Below, piece by piece: positions 8,228 through 18,860 of a stretch of DNA of 64,000 bases. The stretch's first letter is position 1. Every line of letters begins with the position of its first letter. The DNA is taken from contig NZ_SIJK02000007.1 of the NCBI RefSeq assembly GCF_004762035.2, positions 62,001 through 126,000 of the forward strand, read 5' to 3'. The notes below the pieces were generated by a model, which saw only the letters and a list, made by a program, of their open reading frames with translations, was not told the origin of the DNA and did no database searches. Source of the DNA: Candidatus Chloroploca mongolica (lineage in GTDB: Bacteria > Chloroflexota > Chloroflexia > Chloroflexales > Chloroflexaceae). Made by a program: the position numbers and the translations under genes.

Positions 8228-11200
8228 TCAGGCTTCTTCGTTGAGGATGCGGAAGAAGAGCTCGACGACCTGCGGATCAAAGTGAGTGTCTGAGAGGCCT
8301 GCGAGATGCTCACGCACGCGTCCTTCAGGCCATGCCTTGCGGTAGGGGCGATCCGAGCGCAGGGCATCCCAGACATCAACAATCGCAAAGAGGCGCGCCG
8401 CCAGCGGGATCGCTTCGCCCTTGAGGCCCCGAGGGTAGCCCGTGCCGTCCCATTTTTCGTGGTGGCAGTAGGGAATAGCGAGGGCCGGGCGCAAGTAGGT
8501 AATGGGATAGAGCAACTCGTAGGCATAGGTCGGGTGACGCTTCATAATCTCCCACTCTTCGGGCGTCAGCGGCCCAGATTTGAGCAAGATCGCGTCGGGG
8601 ATGCCCATTTTGCCAATATCGTGGAGCAACGCACCCCGTCGAATATGGACAAGTTCCTCATCGCTCATCCCGACGGCACGGGCCAGATGCAGCGTTAATT
8701 CAGTGACCCGCAGCGAATGGCCTTCCGTCTCTTTATCACGTAAATCAAGAGCATATGACCAACCCTCGATCGTCTTATCGTAGGCAAGGGCAAGTTCCGT
8801 ATTGGCCCGTTGCAGATTTTCAAACATCGTCGCATTATCAATGGCAATCGCCGACTGACCGGCAATCACCTCGAGGAAGTTCATCCAGTTCTGATCTTCG
8901 GGGATCGGCTTGCGGTCAAAAATCTCGAGCACGCCTTGCACCTGACCTTTGGCGATCAGCGGCAAAGCCAGGTAATGCGTAAAGCCTTCACGCTCATAGA
9001 AACGGTCACCGATCCAGTGCGCGCTGATCTCCTCAGTACTATAGGCACGGACAGAGCATTGTTCGAGCGCAGCCGTGCCAGAGAGCCCTCCGCCGATCTT
9101 GACCAGCGAGTGTTTGACCGCATCGGTTTGAAAACCATATCCTGCGGCAAAGCGCAGTTCATGGGAATAGGGCTGGAGCAGCAAAATAGTTGCCGCGGCC
9201 ACATCTTGCAGCGTCGTGACCCGGTTGAGGATAAGATCAAGCGTAATGCTGAGATCCATACTCGACGTAATCGCCATATCAATCATGCGCAGGGCTTGCT
9301 GCTGCTCGATCTTCTTGAGCGTTTCGCAGAAGAGTTCAGCATTATGCAGCGCAATTGCCGTAGTATTGGCAACCCAGGTCAGCAATTCAGCATCGGTCTC
9401 GCCAAAACGATTGACCTGACGATCCTGCAGCGCCAGCACACCAACAACAGCATCCTTGGCGAGCATGGGCACAAAGATCGCCGACTGGATCAACTCAGCA
9501 CCTGTATTGCTAAGGGTTGATTTGACGCGACTGATAGCCTCTTGATAATGAGGAAGAATCACCGGTCGCCTGGTATGGATCGCCTCGCTATGGGTGCCCC
9601 AACCAGGTGGCTCAAGGGCAACAGGAGGAACGTGCGTGAGGTCTTCGGTTTGCCCATCATGGTAGATATGCGCCGGGATGATGATGTGGCGCTCGGCATC
9701 ATAGCGACTCAACAGAATAGCTTCGACATCAGGAAAGAGTTTCTGCACGGTCGCACTGACGGTCGCATAGATCGTCGGCAGATCAAACGTACTCGAGAGA
9801 TCGCGACCAAGTTGATTGATCAGCGCAAGGTGTTCGGCGCGCATCTGCGCATCCTGCTGGAGGCGCACCCGATGCAACGAATTGCCAAAAATATCGAGCA
9901 AAGTGGCAAAGAGATGGGGGCTATAAGAGCGCTCACCAGATCCAACCGGTGTAGCAAGGATGAGAATCCCCTCGATCAGATTGCTTGACTCGACCACGGC
10001 ACAGATGCCCTGCCACCCCGGCGGCATCTGGTGACGCAATGAACCATCAATGCGCGGATCGGTCTGAAAATCGTCCACCAAGAGGATTTCGCCCGCATTG
10101 ATCAAGGTTTGAACGACCGCCTCACCCTGTTCGAGGGGGAGCAAAGACAAATCAGCAAAGTCACCTGACATTGCCATCGGGACGAGTTGATACGCGTTGA
10201 GATCGCGCCACAGGAAGAAACTGGCCGTAAAACCCAGGATCGTGCGTGATTTTTCCAGAAAGAGATCAAGTAACTCGCGGTAGGTCGGCACCACGCGAAG
10301 TGAACGGACAACCGCATAGACCGCTTCGAGTTCATTGAGCCGCTGGCGGGTCACTTTGAGCAACCAGTCTTGCTCAACCACTCCTGCAACCATCTGGTTG
10401 ATCTGGATCAATACGGCTTCATCGTCAACGCTAAACGCACCCGAAGAAGCACGCGAGAGCATGACACAACCCAGAGGTTCGCCATTGTTGCCAGGCAGCA
10501 AGGAAGCAAGCAGACCATCCCAGAGCAGGCACGGCTCGGTGTGGCTAACGAGTTGACGCAACATGGATAACTTTTCAAGCTCGGCCTGCGTCAGACGCAC
10601 CAAATGGTGATGCGACTTCAAATAGGCCAGCACCGCTGAACCAAGCGCGGCATGATCCATCTGTTGACACTGTGCATCGTCAGCACCGAAGGACGGCATG
10701 AGCAGAGGACGCGTCAGACTGCGCTGGGCGGCGAGAAACGTAAGCGCTATCTGGGCACCAATGGCCTCACGGAGACCATCCGTCAGGATCTGCAACTTTG
10801 CTTCGAGCGCCATCGGCGCAGAAATTTGCACACTGAGGCGGGCCAAAATCTGATGACGCCGGGCATTTTCTGCAATGCGCTGCTCATCTTCTTTGCGTCT
10901 GGTAATATCCATCAAACTTACCAGCACCGTACCTGTGTCACTGTCGAGCGAGGGAAAGACCATCGTCTGCAAGACATAGAGGCGTTCGAGGGAGGCTGTC
11001 GAAAGCATCATTTCCGTTGCAAAGACAGTCTCGCCATTGGCCAGGGCGAGTAACTGCTGCACAAAGCCTGGCATGGTTTCGGGGATGGCAAACTTGGTCG
11101 CAATCGACTTGAGCATCTGCGATTTCGACTGCGCCTTGAAGATCTTGAGGGTTGCATCATTGACATCAAGGACACGAATCTGATGCAGCGCCTCGTTGAC

Positions 11201-11968
11201 ACGGTCGGAATGCTGAGCAAAGTAGTCCTGGAAATCAGTAACCCCGGCCTGGCGCAATGCTCTGATCATCGCGATGACTGCCGTCCAATCTTCTTCCCAG
11301 ATCGAAACCGGGACAAACTGGAAGATCGACTGGTAGCGTGAGCGGATGCGCTTCTGGTCTTCGAGCAGACTGAGCAGGGTACGCCGGGCACGTTCGGACT
11401 GTTCCAGTTCCACGCGCGCCTGATGTTCCACTTCGAGGGAGAGTTGATGGCGTCGTTGTTCCGTCAGATCCGTGGCAATAACACACAACAGGTGTTCGCC
11501 ATCAGCCAGTTGCACCTCACTCGACGAGAGCAACACCGGCACCTTCACCCCGCCATAGCCTTCGAGGAGAAACTCACCACGCCCACCGCCATAGAGAAGC
11601 GACTGAAAGAACTTGCGACCCGTGGGCGTCACCCAATCTTGCAGACGTGAAGCCGTCACCCGTTCGGCAATAGTCATCAGCATCTCGGCGAAACGCCGAT
11701 TGCAATAGATCACAATGCCTTGCGCACTCACCAAGAGGGCACCCTCACTCATCGCCTCAATGAGCGTGCGATAGGTCTGATCGGCTGTTCTGGCGGTAAA
11801 GATCTGCTTGCCCCAGGCACCACTCATGACCAGGGCATCAACCTTGCGATCACGGACTGCGCCAATGACCTCTTCGAGTTCAAGCAGACGGGCACGCAGA
11901 TCAGCATTCTCGCGTTGTAATTGAGCAATGGAATCGACATCAACGCTCGTGAGGGGCTTATCTTCCAT
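8228..11968 (-). CDS. PAS/GAF multi-sensor HD-GYP c-di-GMP phosphodiesterase
   Basis: 1246 aa, no transmembrane segments evident. An N-terminal coiled coil (QLQRENADLRARLLELEE) leads into a PAS domain (~residues 60-180), a second divergent PAS (~210-350), then four GAF-like domains (~365-530, 545-690, 710-870, 880-1040), each introduced by linker helices. The C-terminus is an intact HD-GYP domain: HDIGKMGIPD begins near residue 1116, followed by HHEKWDGTGYPRGLKG and DVWDAL. This domain hydrolyses cyclic di-GMP in a metal-dependent reaction. The protein should couple several sensed signals to c-di-GMP breakdown. It lies 21 bp downstream of the PAS-KaiB gene and is probably co-transcribed with it. 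Confidence 0.9.
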   Translation of the reverse strand: MEDKPLTSVDVDSIAQLQRENADLRARLLELEEVIGAVRDRKVDALVMSGAWGKQIFTARTADQTYRTLIEAMSEGALLVSAQGIVIYCNRRFAEMLMTIAERVTASRLQDWVTPTGRKFFQSLLYGGGRGEFLLEGYGGVKVPVLLSSSEVQLADGEHLLCVIATDLTEQRRHQLSLEVEHQARVELEQSERARRTLLSLLEDQKRIRSRYQSIFQFVPVSIWEEDWTAVIAMIRALRQAGVTDFQDYFAQHSDRVNEALHQIRVLDVNDATLKIFKAQSKSQMLKSIATKFAIPETMPGFVQQLLALANGETVFATEMMLSTASLERLYVLQTMVFPSLDSDTGTVLVSLMDITRRKEDEQRIAENARRHQILARLSVQISAPMALEAKLQILTDGLREAIGAQIALTFLAAQRSLTRPLLMPSFGADDAQCQQMDHAALGSAVLAYLKSHHHLVRLTQAELEKLSMLRQLVSHTEPCLLWDGLLASLLPGNNGEPLGCVMLSRASSGAFSVDDEAVLIQINQMVAGVVEQDWLLKVTRQRLNELEAVYAVVRSLRVVPTYRELLDLFLEKSRTILGFTASFFLWRDLNAYQLVPMAMSGDFADLSLLPLEQGEAVVQTLINAGEILLVDDFQTDPRIDGSLRHQMPPGWQGICAVVESSNLIEGILILATPVGSGERSYSPHLFATLLDIFGNSLHRVRLQQDAQMRAEHLALINQLGRDLSSTFDLPTIYATVSATVQKLFPDVEAILLSRYDAERHIIIPAHIYHDGQTEDLTHVPPVALEPPGWGTHSEAIHTRRPVILPHYQEAISRVKSTLSNTGAELIQSAIFVPMLAKDAVVGVLALQDRQVNRFGETDAELLTWVANTTAIALHNAELFCETLKKIEQQQALRMIDMAITSSMDLSITLDLILNRVTTLQDVAAATILLLQPYSHELRFAAGYGFQTDAVKHSLVKIGGGLSGTAALEQCSVRAYSTEEISAHWIGDRFYEREGFTHYLALPLIAKGQVQGVLEIFDRKPIPEDQNWMNFLEVIAGQSAIAIDNATMFENLQRANTELALAYDKTIEGWSYALDLRDKETEGHSLRVTELTLHLARAVGMSDEELVHIRRGALLHDIGKMGIPDAILLKSGPLTPEEWEIMKRHPTYAYELLYPITYLRPALAIPYCHHEKWDGTGYPRGLKGEAIPLAARLFAIVDVWDALRSDRPYRKAWPEGRVREHLAGLSDTHFDPQVVELFFRILNEEA

Positions 11969-11989
11969 GATAGACTCAGATTCTGTGGA

Positions 11990-13663
11990 TTAGAGATCGA
12001 GGGCAATGAGCACACGTGCCGTATCAGAGAGATCACCAACAATGCGACAGGCAGGCAGTGGTTGCTGACGCACCAGCGTCGGCACCGCAATGATACGCTC
12101 TTTTTCGGCAAGCTGGGGCTGCTGATAGAGATCAATAATCTCTAATTCATAGCGTCCCTTGAGGTATTCTTCACAGATCGCTGTAATATTGGTCACCGCA
12201 CGGAAAGAATGGGTCGTCATCCCGGTAATATAGAGACAGAGGATATACCGCTCGTGCTCCTGCGCAACCACAGGGTGCAGATCGACACTTGCATAACGTG
12301 GGGGTTTGCCAGCGTCTTGCAGCAGATGGTTGATTTCACGCTTGAGAGCGATGATGCGCTCTTCATTATCGAGGGTCAACAGATGCCAGCGTTGCAACTC
12401 GGCCAACTGGGTGCGCTGTTTTTCCTCGGCCTTACGGCGCTCGCTGATATCCTGGAACGCCCCATGCACCAGGATAATCGTACCATCAGCATCGCATACC
12501 GCCTCACCAATGGTACGCACCCAGACCCGGTGACCTTTGGCGGTGATGATCTGCAATTCTTCGTCGTAGGGCGTACCATCGCGGGCGCAGGCCCCGAAGA
12601 CTTTGGCAATGCGCTCGTGATATTCGGGGGCATAATAGTTGAGGCCCTGATCGAGCGAAGGTGAAATGCCAGCGGGTTCATCGTGGATATGAGCAACCTC
12701 GTCGGACCAGATCACCCGATTGCGGCTCAGATCGACTGACCAACCACCGAGACGTGCCATACGTCCTGCGATGTGCAGGAGGAGGTTCCGATGATAAAGA
12801 TCCTCCTCAGCCTGTTTGCGTTCAGTGATATCACGAAAATTGATCAAGAGCCCGGCAACACTCGGTTCGGCAAGAAGATTGGTAAAAGTTGTCTCGATCC
12901 AGCGCCACGATCCATCACGGTGCTGAGCGCGATACTCAATGGTCGGGTGAAGCTCAGGATGATTGATTGCCTGGGTGCGCGCCTCAACGACACGCGGGAG
13001 ATCATCAGGATGCGTCGCCTGGATGGGTTTGAACTCAAGCGCTTCATCTTCAGCATAGCCAAAAGTACGCCGAGCCGAAGGGCTGGCAAAGATCAGTGTG
13101 CCATCTTCTTTGACCAGCACAATGCCATCAACCGCGTGCTCGATCAACGCACGAAAGTACTTTTCACGCAACTCAAGCTGCCGACTACCCGCCTCGACAG
13201 AGTTAAGGTACGCTTGCTGGGCCGTCTCGCGCGCCTGTTCAGCCAGGATCTGCTGGGTAATATTTTCGTGGGCGGTGATCAGGTGACTGTCATCGGCAAA
13301 CCGGGTCACACGTAACCGAAACCAGCGCAACTTGGTGGGTGAATGGCATGGATAGACGTGGATAAACTCATCAAGTTCGCCTGCAATGACCTCGCGAATG
13401 CCTTGGGGGATTGTCTCATCACATGCATCGGTGAGGGCGTAGATATGCGGATCAGGCCGAGATTCGCAGATCGCAAAGTAGTTTGCGCCCAGGCCATAGT
13501 TGACTGGAACCGGCGGATTTTCATCGGCGAAAGTACACCAGGCCTTATTGACGGCAACAATACTGCCGTTCAGATCCAGGACAGCAATATGGGCGGAAAG
13601 ACCGTCCAGAGCAGCCTGAATAAAGTCCTGGCCCTCTGTTGTCACCGAAGATGTCGTGCGCAT
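11990..13663 (-). CDS. PAS sensor protein with C-terminal KaiB-like domain
   Basis: 557 aa. Three PAS domains (~residues 10-135, 165-290, 300-425; linker motifs FRDITERKQAEEDL and FQDISERRKAEE) are followed by a short coiled coil (LALQR-type, DNEERIIALKREINHLL) but by no histidine kinase or GGDEF domain. Instead the last ~90 residues match KaiB of the cyanobacterial clock: YILCLYITGMTTHSFRAV, YELEIIDLYQQPQLAEKERI, AVPTL, RIVGDLSDTARVLIALDL correspond segment by segment to the KaiB thioredoxin-like fold. KaiB normally binds KaiC; no kaiC is in the window. Probably an adaptor that relays PAS-sensed signals through the KaiB-like surface. Likely in one operon with the downstream HD-GYP gene. KaiB assignment is strong; the role is inference. 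Confidence 0.88.
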   Translation of the reverse strand: MRTTSSVTTEGQDFIQAALDGLSAHIAVLDLNGSIVAVNKAWCTFADENPPVPVNYGLGANYFAICESRPDPHIYALTDACDETIPQGIREVIAGELDEFIHVYPCHSPTKLRWFRLRVTRFADDSHLITAHENITQQILAEQARETAQQAYLNSVEAGSRQLELREKYFRALIEHAVDGIVLVKEDGTLIFASPSARRTFGYAEDEALEFKPIQATHPDDLPRVVEARTQAINHPELHPTIEYRAQHRDGSWRWIETTFTNLLAEPSVAGLLINFRDITERKQAEEDLYHRNLLLHIAGRMARLGGWSVDLSRNRVIWSDEVAHIHDEPAGISPSLDQGLNYYAPEYHERIAKVFGACARDGTPYDEELQIITAKGHRVWVRTIGEAVCDADGTIILVHGAFQDISERRKAEEKQRTQLAELQRWHLLTLDNEERIIALKREINHLLQDAGKPPRYASVDLHPVVAQEHERYILCLYITGMTTHSFRAVTNITAICEEYLKGRYELEIIDLYQQPQLAEKERIIAVPTLVRQQPLPACRIVGDLSDTARVLIALDL

Positions 13664-13753
13664 CCGAGCCTCCCCACCCAGCGTCTATAGCTATCTATTA
13701 TACGTCAGGTATGTAACAGACGCTAGAGGTTATAACTTGTGGTGCTTGACGCC

Positions 13754-13816
13754 CATGTTGAGAGGACGCATAGTTTGCGGGTCATAGGCCCGCAAACTAT
13801 GCGTCCTCTCAACATG
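13754..13816. repeat. 28-bp perfect palindrome in a divergent gap
   Basis: Arms 13754-13781 and 13789-13816 are exact reverse complements with a 7-nt loop. It lies between two divergently transcribed genes, so a simple terminator role is unlikely. Could be a REP-like element, a protein-binding cruciform, or a block against antisense read-through. Confidence 0.8.
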
Positions 13817-13840
13817 ATCTTCATCAGTTCTAAACATGAG

Positions 13841-13873
13841 CAAGCTATGCTGGCAGTATTGAAGCATAGCTTG
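13841..13873. repeat. 11-bp palindrome just upstream of the DUF4405 operon
   Basis: CAAGCTATGCT (13841-13851) pairs with AGCATAGCTTG (13863-13873) across an 11-nt loop. It ends 17 bp before the ATG at 13891, so it would fold in the 5' leader of that operon and could affect translation or act as an operator. Confidence 0.6.
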
Positions 13874-13890
13874 ATATCAGTGAGGCCTGT

Positions 13891-14418
13891 ATGGAAACAA
13901 AACGAACCCCAGTGCGTCGGACAACCATCAATCTGTTGATTGACGGGGCCATGTTTCTCGCGTTTCTGGTCGCCACAGCCCCGCATCTCTCTGGGCTTGC
14001 CATTCACGAATGGCTCAGTCTGGCCCTCGGGGCTGCCCTGATCACCCACTTGCTTTTGCACTGGAACTGGATTGTGCAGGTAGCCCGTCGCTTTTTTGGC
14101 AAAGCATCCTGGACAGCACGGCTCAACTATCTACTGAACAGTCTGCTCTTCATCGCTTTCGCAACAATCATTGTCACTGGCATCATGATTTCCGAGGTGG
14201 CTTTGCCGTTCATCGGGATCAGCATTGCGCGCGATGATTTCTGGCTCGGCCTGCACCGCATGGCAAGTGATGCAACGATCGTGATCCTCGGGTTGCATAT
14301 TGCTTTGCATTGGAGTTGGCTTGTCAATACGACACGTCGGCTGTTTGCACGCAGTACGCGCAAAGCGGGAAGGTCTGGTGCTACGCAACCAGCCACGTCA
14401 CAGGAGAGCACACTATGA
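13891..14418 (+). CDS. DUF4405 (cytochrome b-like) membrane protein
   Basis: 175 aa, four hydrophobic helices. Two similar halves each contain a His-pair motif at the end of a helix: THLLLHWNW (about residues 48-56) and LHIALHWSW (about 131-139). The arrangement is like the heme-ligating helices of small cytochrome b561/FdnI-type proteins, and DUF4405 proteins are predicted to be of that type. First gene of an operon with a small membrane protein and a MacA/MacB-like exporter; its stop overlaps the next start (ATGA). A redox- or heme-related sensing or electron-transfer role for the exporter system is inference. Confidence 0.8.
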   Translation: METKRTPVRRTTINLLIDGAMFLAFLVATAPHLSGLAIHEWLSLALGAALITHLLLHWNWIVQVARRFFGKASWTARLNYLLNSLLFIAFATIIVTGIMISEVALPFIGISIARDDFWLGLHRMASDATIVILGLHIALHWSWLVNTTRRLFARSTRKAGRSGATQPATSQESTL

Positions 14419-14819
14419 AGCTGATCACACGGATACTGCTTATTCTGGCGGCTGGTCTGCTTGTTGCCGCAACCCTCTTTGGCTTGAGCCAATCGCCCAC
14501 GATGAGCCAGTTGATCGAAGCAAAGGCCCACGAAGACCATGGTGAACGTGGTGCGCTCCCTGAACAAACCGTCGAAGGTTCGCATGAAGAGGGCGAAGGT
14601 AACTTCGCCAGCCGTCCGGGGCGAGGCATGCGTGGTCGTCCTGAAGGGGAGAGCGGCGAAGGTGGGGGCCACGGCAATTGGGAACCGAGCCTGGCTGGCT
14701 TTACCAATGTTGGTGTGACTCTGCTCAAGATCGGTGCCATCATCGCCATCTTTGCCCTTGTCACGCGGCTTTGGAAGATGCGTCAACGCAAACAGCCTGC
14801 GGCAGGAGGATCAGCATGA
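14415..14819 (+). CDS. Small membrane protein with Glu/Gly/His-rich extracytoplasmic segment
   Basis: 134 aa. An N-terminal hydrophobic helix (ILLILAAGLLVAATLFGL) and a C-terminal one (VTLLKIGAIIAIFALVTRLW) flank about 70 residues rich in Glu, Gly, His and Arg (AHEDHGERG, SHEEGEGNF, GRGMRGRPEGES). The acidic and His-rich loop could bind metal, but no known domain is recognised. ATG 14415 overlaps the DUF4405 stop, and its own stop overlaps the adaptor start, so the three are translationally coupled. Confidence 0.75.
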   Translation: MKLITRILLILAAGLLVAATLFGLSQSPTMSQLIEAKAHEDHGERGALPEQTVEGSHEEGEGNFASRPGRGMRGRPEGESGEGGGHGNWEPSLAGFTNVGVTLLKIGAIIAIFALVTRLWKMRQRKQPAAGGSA

Positions 14820-16678
14820 GTACAATATCACCAACTCAGCGTCTGGCAGGGCAGAAGCTAGGCCGAAAGGCGCGGCAACGCAAACGAATCTGGTGGATCG
14901 GTGCCCTGATCGTGGTGGTCGCAGCAGGCAGCTTTGGCCTCTGGCGTTTGTCTGGGCGTGCGGCCACCAGCACTGTTATGTCTACAGGCACTGTTCAGCA
15001 GGGCACGCTACGTATCACCGTTGCGGGAAGTGGCACGGTTGAGCCTGCGGAGAGTCGTGCGGTCGCTTTTGCGGTTTCAGGCACGATTGCCGAAGTACTG
15101 GTAGATAGTGGCGATGCAGTGAGCGCAGGGCAGACTCTCGCGCATCTCGACACCACTGAACTGGAACTGGCGGTGCGGCAAGCCGAAGCCAACCTTGCCT
15201 CGGCGCGGGCCGGGTTTGCCGCCGCCAATGGCGAGGGCGCAACGCCTGAGGAGCTAGCCGCTGCCGCAACGCAGCTGCGCTCGGCGCAAGCGCAGTATGC
15301 GCAGACAAGCAATGGCGGCGTCACCGCAGCGCAGCTTGCCAGTGCCGAGGCACAACTCACCAGTGCGCAAGCGAATCTGGCGACCCTGCTGGCCGGGCCA
15401 ACCACCGAGAACCGTGCTGCGGCGCAGGCGAGTGTAGACCAGGCCCGTCTGAGTCTCGCAGCGCAACAGGCAAGCCTCGCGACCGCCAAGACCCGCGCCG
15501 AGAGCAATGTCACCACTGCCGCCAATTCGCTGCGTGATACACAAGAAGCGTACAGCACAATTTACTGGCAAAATCGTGAGCTTGAGCAACGGCCCAGCGG
15601 TTTGTCACAGGCAAACATTGACAACGAAGCAGCGGCGTTACGCGCCGTCAGCAATGCCGAAGAGAGCCTGCATCAGGCCCAAATCGCGTTTGAACAGGCC
15701 AAGCAAGATGAGGTCATCGGGCTACAGCAGGCTGAAGCAACGCTGCGCAATGCCGAGATCCAACTTGCAGCCGTTGAAGACGGGGCGACCACAGCCGAAA
15801 TCGCCTCGGCCCGCGCAAGTGTCGCCTCGGCCCAGGCGAATCTGGCCTCACTGCGACAACCCGCAACCGCCGAGCAACTGACGATTGCCCAGGCAAGTGT
15901 TGAGCAAGCGCAGCTGAGTCTTGAGCAACTGAGTAGCCCCGGTTCGGCGAGCAGTGTTGCCAACGCCGCAGCCAGCCTTGCCCAGGCTGAAGTTGCGCTT
16001 GAGACCGCGCAACTCAATCGGGAGCGGGCGACGCTCACCGCTCCATTCGCAGGTGTGATTGCCGACGTCACGATGAATGCTGGCGATAGTGTCAGCGCCA
16101 ATGCCACCGTCACCATCATTAACCAATCAACCCTGTATGTCGATCTGAGTTTGAGTGAGAGCGATATTGCCGACGTGACCGTCGGCCAGACTGTGGAGCT
16201 TACCTTTGATGCGCTGAGCGAGATTGCGATCGAGGGCACAGTCGAGCGGATTGCCCCAGTGGCAACCGTGACCTCGAATGTCGCAACGTATCCGGTACGC
16301 GTCGCGTTTGCCGCAGGTGAAGCACCGGTCAAGATCGGGATGAGTGCCAGTGGCACGATCATCATCGAGGCACGCGACGATGTGATCCTCGTACCGAGTC
16401 GGGCCGTGCAAACCGGCGGTCGCGCCTCATTCGTGCAGGTGCAACAGGCTGAAGGGCAGGAACCAGTGGTGGTACGCGTTGAGACCGGAGCGACAAGTGG
16501 CGGGCAGACCGAAATCGTGCGCTGTCTTGAGACTGGTGAGATGTGTCTGCAAGAGGGCGATACGCTCCTGATGACCACTGCCACGAGTAGCAGCACAACG
16601 ACCAATGCCGACACGCTCCGTCCTGGGATGCTCGATGGCGGCGGTATGGGCGGGCCGCCGCCAGGCATGGGGAGATAA
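14816..16678 (+). CDS. Periplasmic adaptor subunit of a MacAB-like efflux system (HlyD/RND family)
   Basis: 620 aa. One N-terminal transmembrane helix ([18 protein letters not shown]), then a lipoyl half-motif ([34 protein letters not shown]), a very long Ala/Gln/Ser-rich helical hairpin of ~300 residues made of AQA-N-LASL-like heptads, the second lipoyl half ([21 protein letters not shown]), a beta-barrel and a membrane-proximal domain. The hairpin is longer than in E. coli MacA. The C-terminal tail is Gly/Pro/Met-rich. RBS AGGAGG before ATG 14816. Works with the ATPase and permease encoded next. Confidence 0.88.
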   Translation: MSTISPTQRLAGQKLGRKARQRKRIWWIGALIVVVAAGSFGLWRLSGRAATSTVMSTGTVQQGTLRITVAGSGTVEPAESRAVAFAVSGTIAEVLVDSGDAVSAGQTLAHLDTTELELAVRQAEANLASARAGFAAANGEGATPEELAAAATQLRSAQAQYAQTSNGGVTAAQLASAEAQLTSAQANLATLLAGPTTENRAAAQASVDQARLSLAAQQASLATAKTRAESNVTTAANSLRDTQEAYSTIYWQNRELEQRPSGLSQANIDNEAAALRAVSNAEESLHQAQIAFEQAKQDEVIGLQQAEATLRNAEIQLAAVEDGATTAEIASARASVASAQANLASLRQPATAEQLTIAQASVEQAQLSLEQLSSPGSASSVANAAASLAQAEVALETAQLNRERATLTAPFAGVIADVTMNAGDSVSANATVTIINQSTLYVDLSLSESDIADVTVGQTVELTFDALSEIAIEGTVERIAPVATVTSNVATYPVRVAFAAGEAPVKIGMSASGTIIIEARDDVILVPSRAVQTGGRASFVQVQQAEGQEPVVVRVETGATSGGQTEIVRCLETGEMCLQEGDTLLMTTATSSSTTTNADTLRPGMLDGGGMGGPPPGMGR

Positions 16679-17448
16679 TGATGCAAACGATGATCAAAGT
16701 ACGGGATCTGGCGCGCACCTACCAGATGGGCGACATCGAGATTCACGCGTTACGCGGGGTCAGCTTTGACATCCACCGTGGTGAATTTGTCGCCATCATC
16801 GGCCCTTCGGGTTCAGGCAAGAGTACCCTGATGAACCTGATTGGCTGTCTCGATGCACCCTCCGAGGGGAGCTACGAACTCGATGGGTTGCCGGTCGAAC
16901 TGCTTGATACGGAACTGCTAGCCGCCATGCGCAACCGCAAGATTGGCTTTGTCTTTCAACAATTTCACCTACTGGCACGAGGAACTGCGCTGGCGAATGT
17001 GGCGCTGCCGCTGGCCTACCGGGGCGGCATTTCGTCAAACGAACGGATGGAACGCGCTGCGGCGGCACTCGAACGGGTCGGGTTGGGCAATCGGCTTGAT
17101 CATCGTCCGCACCAGCTTTCTGGTGGTCAGCAGCAACGCGTTGCCATCGCCCGAGCCCTGGTGAACGACCCGGCGCTCTTGCTCGCCGACGAACCAACAG
17201 GCGCACTCGATACCGCCACCAGCGCCGAAATCCTGGGCCTCTTTAGCGACCTGAACCGTAGTGGCATGACCGTCGTGCTGGTAACCCACGAACCAGATGT
17301 CGCCCGCGCCACCCGGCGGCTGCTCGAAATCCGCGATGGTCGGCTGATGCGTGACGTGCCAACAAGCGAAGCCTGGGCGAGCCAGCCGACGCCAACCCAA
17401 CGCCGACGGCGGCTACCGGTGCGCCAACAATGGAGGATAGCGCCATGA
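16678..17448 (+). CDS. MacB/LolD-like ABC transporter ATPase
   Basis: 256 aa nucleotide-binding subunit. Walker [10 protein letters not shown], signature [15 protein letters not shown], Walker [13 protein letters not shown] and switch His in VTHEPD are all intact, so it should hydrolyse ATP. The MacB/LolD family mark is the spacing and [10 protein letters not shown]-loop. ATG 16678 shares its A with the TAA of the adaptor gene; GGGGAG is the ribosome binding site. The extra ~30 C-terminal residues are Arg/Thr/Pro-rich and not part of the domain. Confidence 0.93.
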   Translation: MMQTMIKVRDLARTYQMGDIEIHALRGVSFDIHRGEFVAIIGPSGSGKSTLMNLIGCLDAPSEGSYELDGLPVELLDTELLAAMRNRKIGFVFQQFHLLARGTALANVALPLAYRGGISSNERMERAAAALERVGLGNRLDHRPHQLSGGQQQRVAIARALVNDPALLLADEPTGALDTATSAEILGLFSDLNRSGMTVVLVTHEPDVARATRRLLEIRDGRLMRDVPTSEAWASQPTPTQRRRRLPVRQQWRIAP

Positions 17449-18782
17449 CAGCACACGATAGCGCAGGTGAGCCAAGCGCGGTACGGACGCACGAGGCAGC
17501 GGCCCTTGATGCCGCCATTGACGACCTGCTCGCCGGGGGCATCAGTTGGCGTGAAACAGCGCACTTTGCGTTTGAGACGCTGCGCACCAATCCAGTGCGA
17601 ACACTCCTAACCGCCCTTGGTGTCTTGATTGGCGTTGCGGCAGTGATTGCCCTGCTCGCCATTGGACGTGGTTCGCAAGAATCGATCACCAGCAGCATCA
17701 CCGCCAACGGGGCCAACCTGATCACGCTTCGGCCAGGTGCCTCAACGAGTGGCGGCGTACGCGGTGCCGTCGGCGAAAGCGACAGCCTGACCATGAACGA
17801 TGCCGAAGCGCTGGCCGATCCTTTGCGCGCACCAAACATCGCCCTAGTCTCACCGGAATATGCTGGCTCAGCGCAGCTTGTTACGGGTAGCAACAACGCC
17901 AACGCCCGCGTCACCGGGGCCACCCCAGTCTACGCCGAGGTACACAATACCACCGTCGAAGAGGGTGGGTTCCTCAGTGAAGCCCAGAACCGCAGCGCCG
18001 AGAACGTCGTCATCCTTGGCGCAACCATCGCAACCACGCTCTTCCCTGATGGCGGAGCGGTCGGCGAACAGGTGCGGCTGAACGGGCAGAACTTTACCGT
18101 GATTGGTGTGCTCAAAAGCAGTGGCGGCACTGGCTTTGGCTCGGTCGACGACGGCGTCATCGTACCACTAACGACTGCGCAGCGTAAACTCTTTGGCGCA
18201 CGGGCAATTGGCGGCAGCTGGAGCGTCTCGACGATTGTGGTGCAGGCAACCAGTGCGGAAACAGTGGATGCAGCCGCCGAAGAAGTCGCAACGATTCTCC
18301 GTGAAGATCACAGCCTGCCCGCCGACGGCAGCGGCGACACCTTTAGCGCGATTAACCAGCAAACAATCCTGGAGACCGTAACGCAGACGACGCAACTGCT
18401 CACGCTCTTTCTTGGCGCTATCGCAGCAATCTCGCTACTCGTTGGTGGCATTGGCATCATGAACATCATGCTCGTCTCGGTACGCGAACGCACCCGCGAG
18501 ATCGGGCTACGGAAAGCGTTGGGGGCCAAAGAGGGCGACATTCTCTTGCAATTTCTCTTCGAGTCGCTGGCCCTCAGTGGCGTAGGCGGGCTGGCGGGAC
18601 TGATCCTTGGCAGCGCGATCGCGCTTTCGGTCAACCTGACGGGCCTCGTCACCGTCAGCCTGAGTTGGGACGTTGCGCTGCTTGCGTTTGGCTTTGCTCT
18701 GGCGGTCGGGCTCTTCTTTGGCATCGCGCCAGCCCGCAGCGCAGCCCGACTCGACCCGATTGTCGCGCTACGCTATGAGTAG
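17445..18782 (+). CDS. MacB-like ABC transporter permease
   Basis: 445 aa. A cytoplasmic N-terminal stretch, TM1 near residues 45-65 ([21 protein letters not shown]), a large extracytoplasmic MacB_PCD domain, then three C-terminal TM helices with the FtsX signature [23 protein letters not shown]. Belongs to the mechanotransmission-type exporters that drive a periplasmic adaptor rather than pump through the membrane. GGAGG lies 8 nt before ATG 17445, which overlaps the ATPase stop; an upstream in-frame ATG at 17430 is less likely. Substrate unknown. Confidence 0.9.
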   Translation: MTAHDSAGEPSAVRTHEAAALDAAIDDLLAGGISWRETAHFAFETLRTNPVRTLLTALGVLIGVAAVIALLAIGRGSQESITSSITANGANLITLRPGASTSGGVRGAVGESDSLTMNDAEALADPLRAPNIALVSPEYAGSAQLVTGSNNANARVTGATPVYAEVHNTTVEEGGFLSEAQNRSAENVVILGATIATTLFPDGGAVGEQVRLNGQNFTVIGVLKSSGGTGFGSVDDGVIVPLTTAQRKLFGARAIGGSWSVSTIVVQATSAETVDAAAEEVATILREDHSLPADGSGDTFSAINQQTILETVTQTTQLLTLFLGAIAAISLLVGGIGIMNIMLVSVRERTREIGLRKALGAKEGDILLQFLFESLALSGVGGLAGLILGSAIALSVNLTGLVTVSLSWDVALLAFGFALAVGLFFGIAPARSAARLDPIVALRYE

Positions 18783-18860
18783 GTTATGCAACTGATCCTG
18801 GAGTATACTGCACACATACACGTCAGCAACCTTACGAATCCCTGGAAAACGAAGTAGCCT

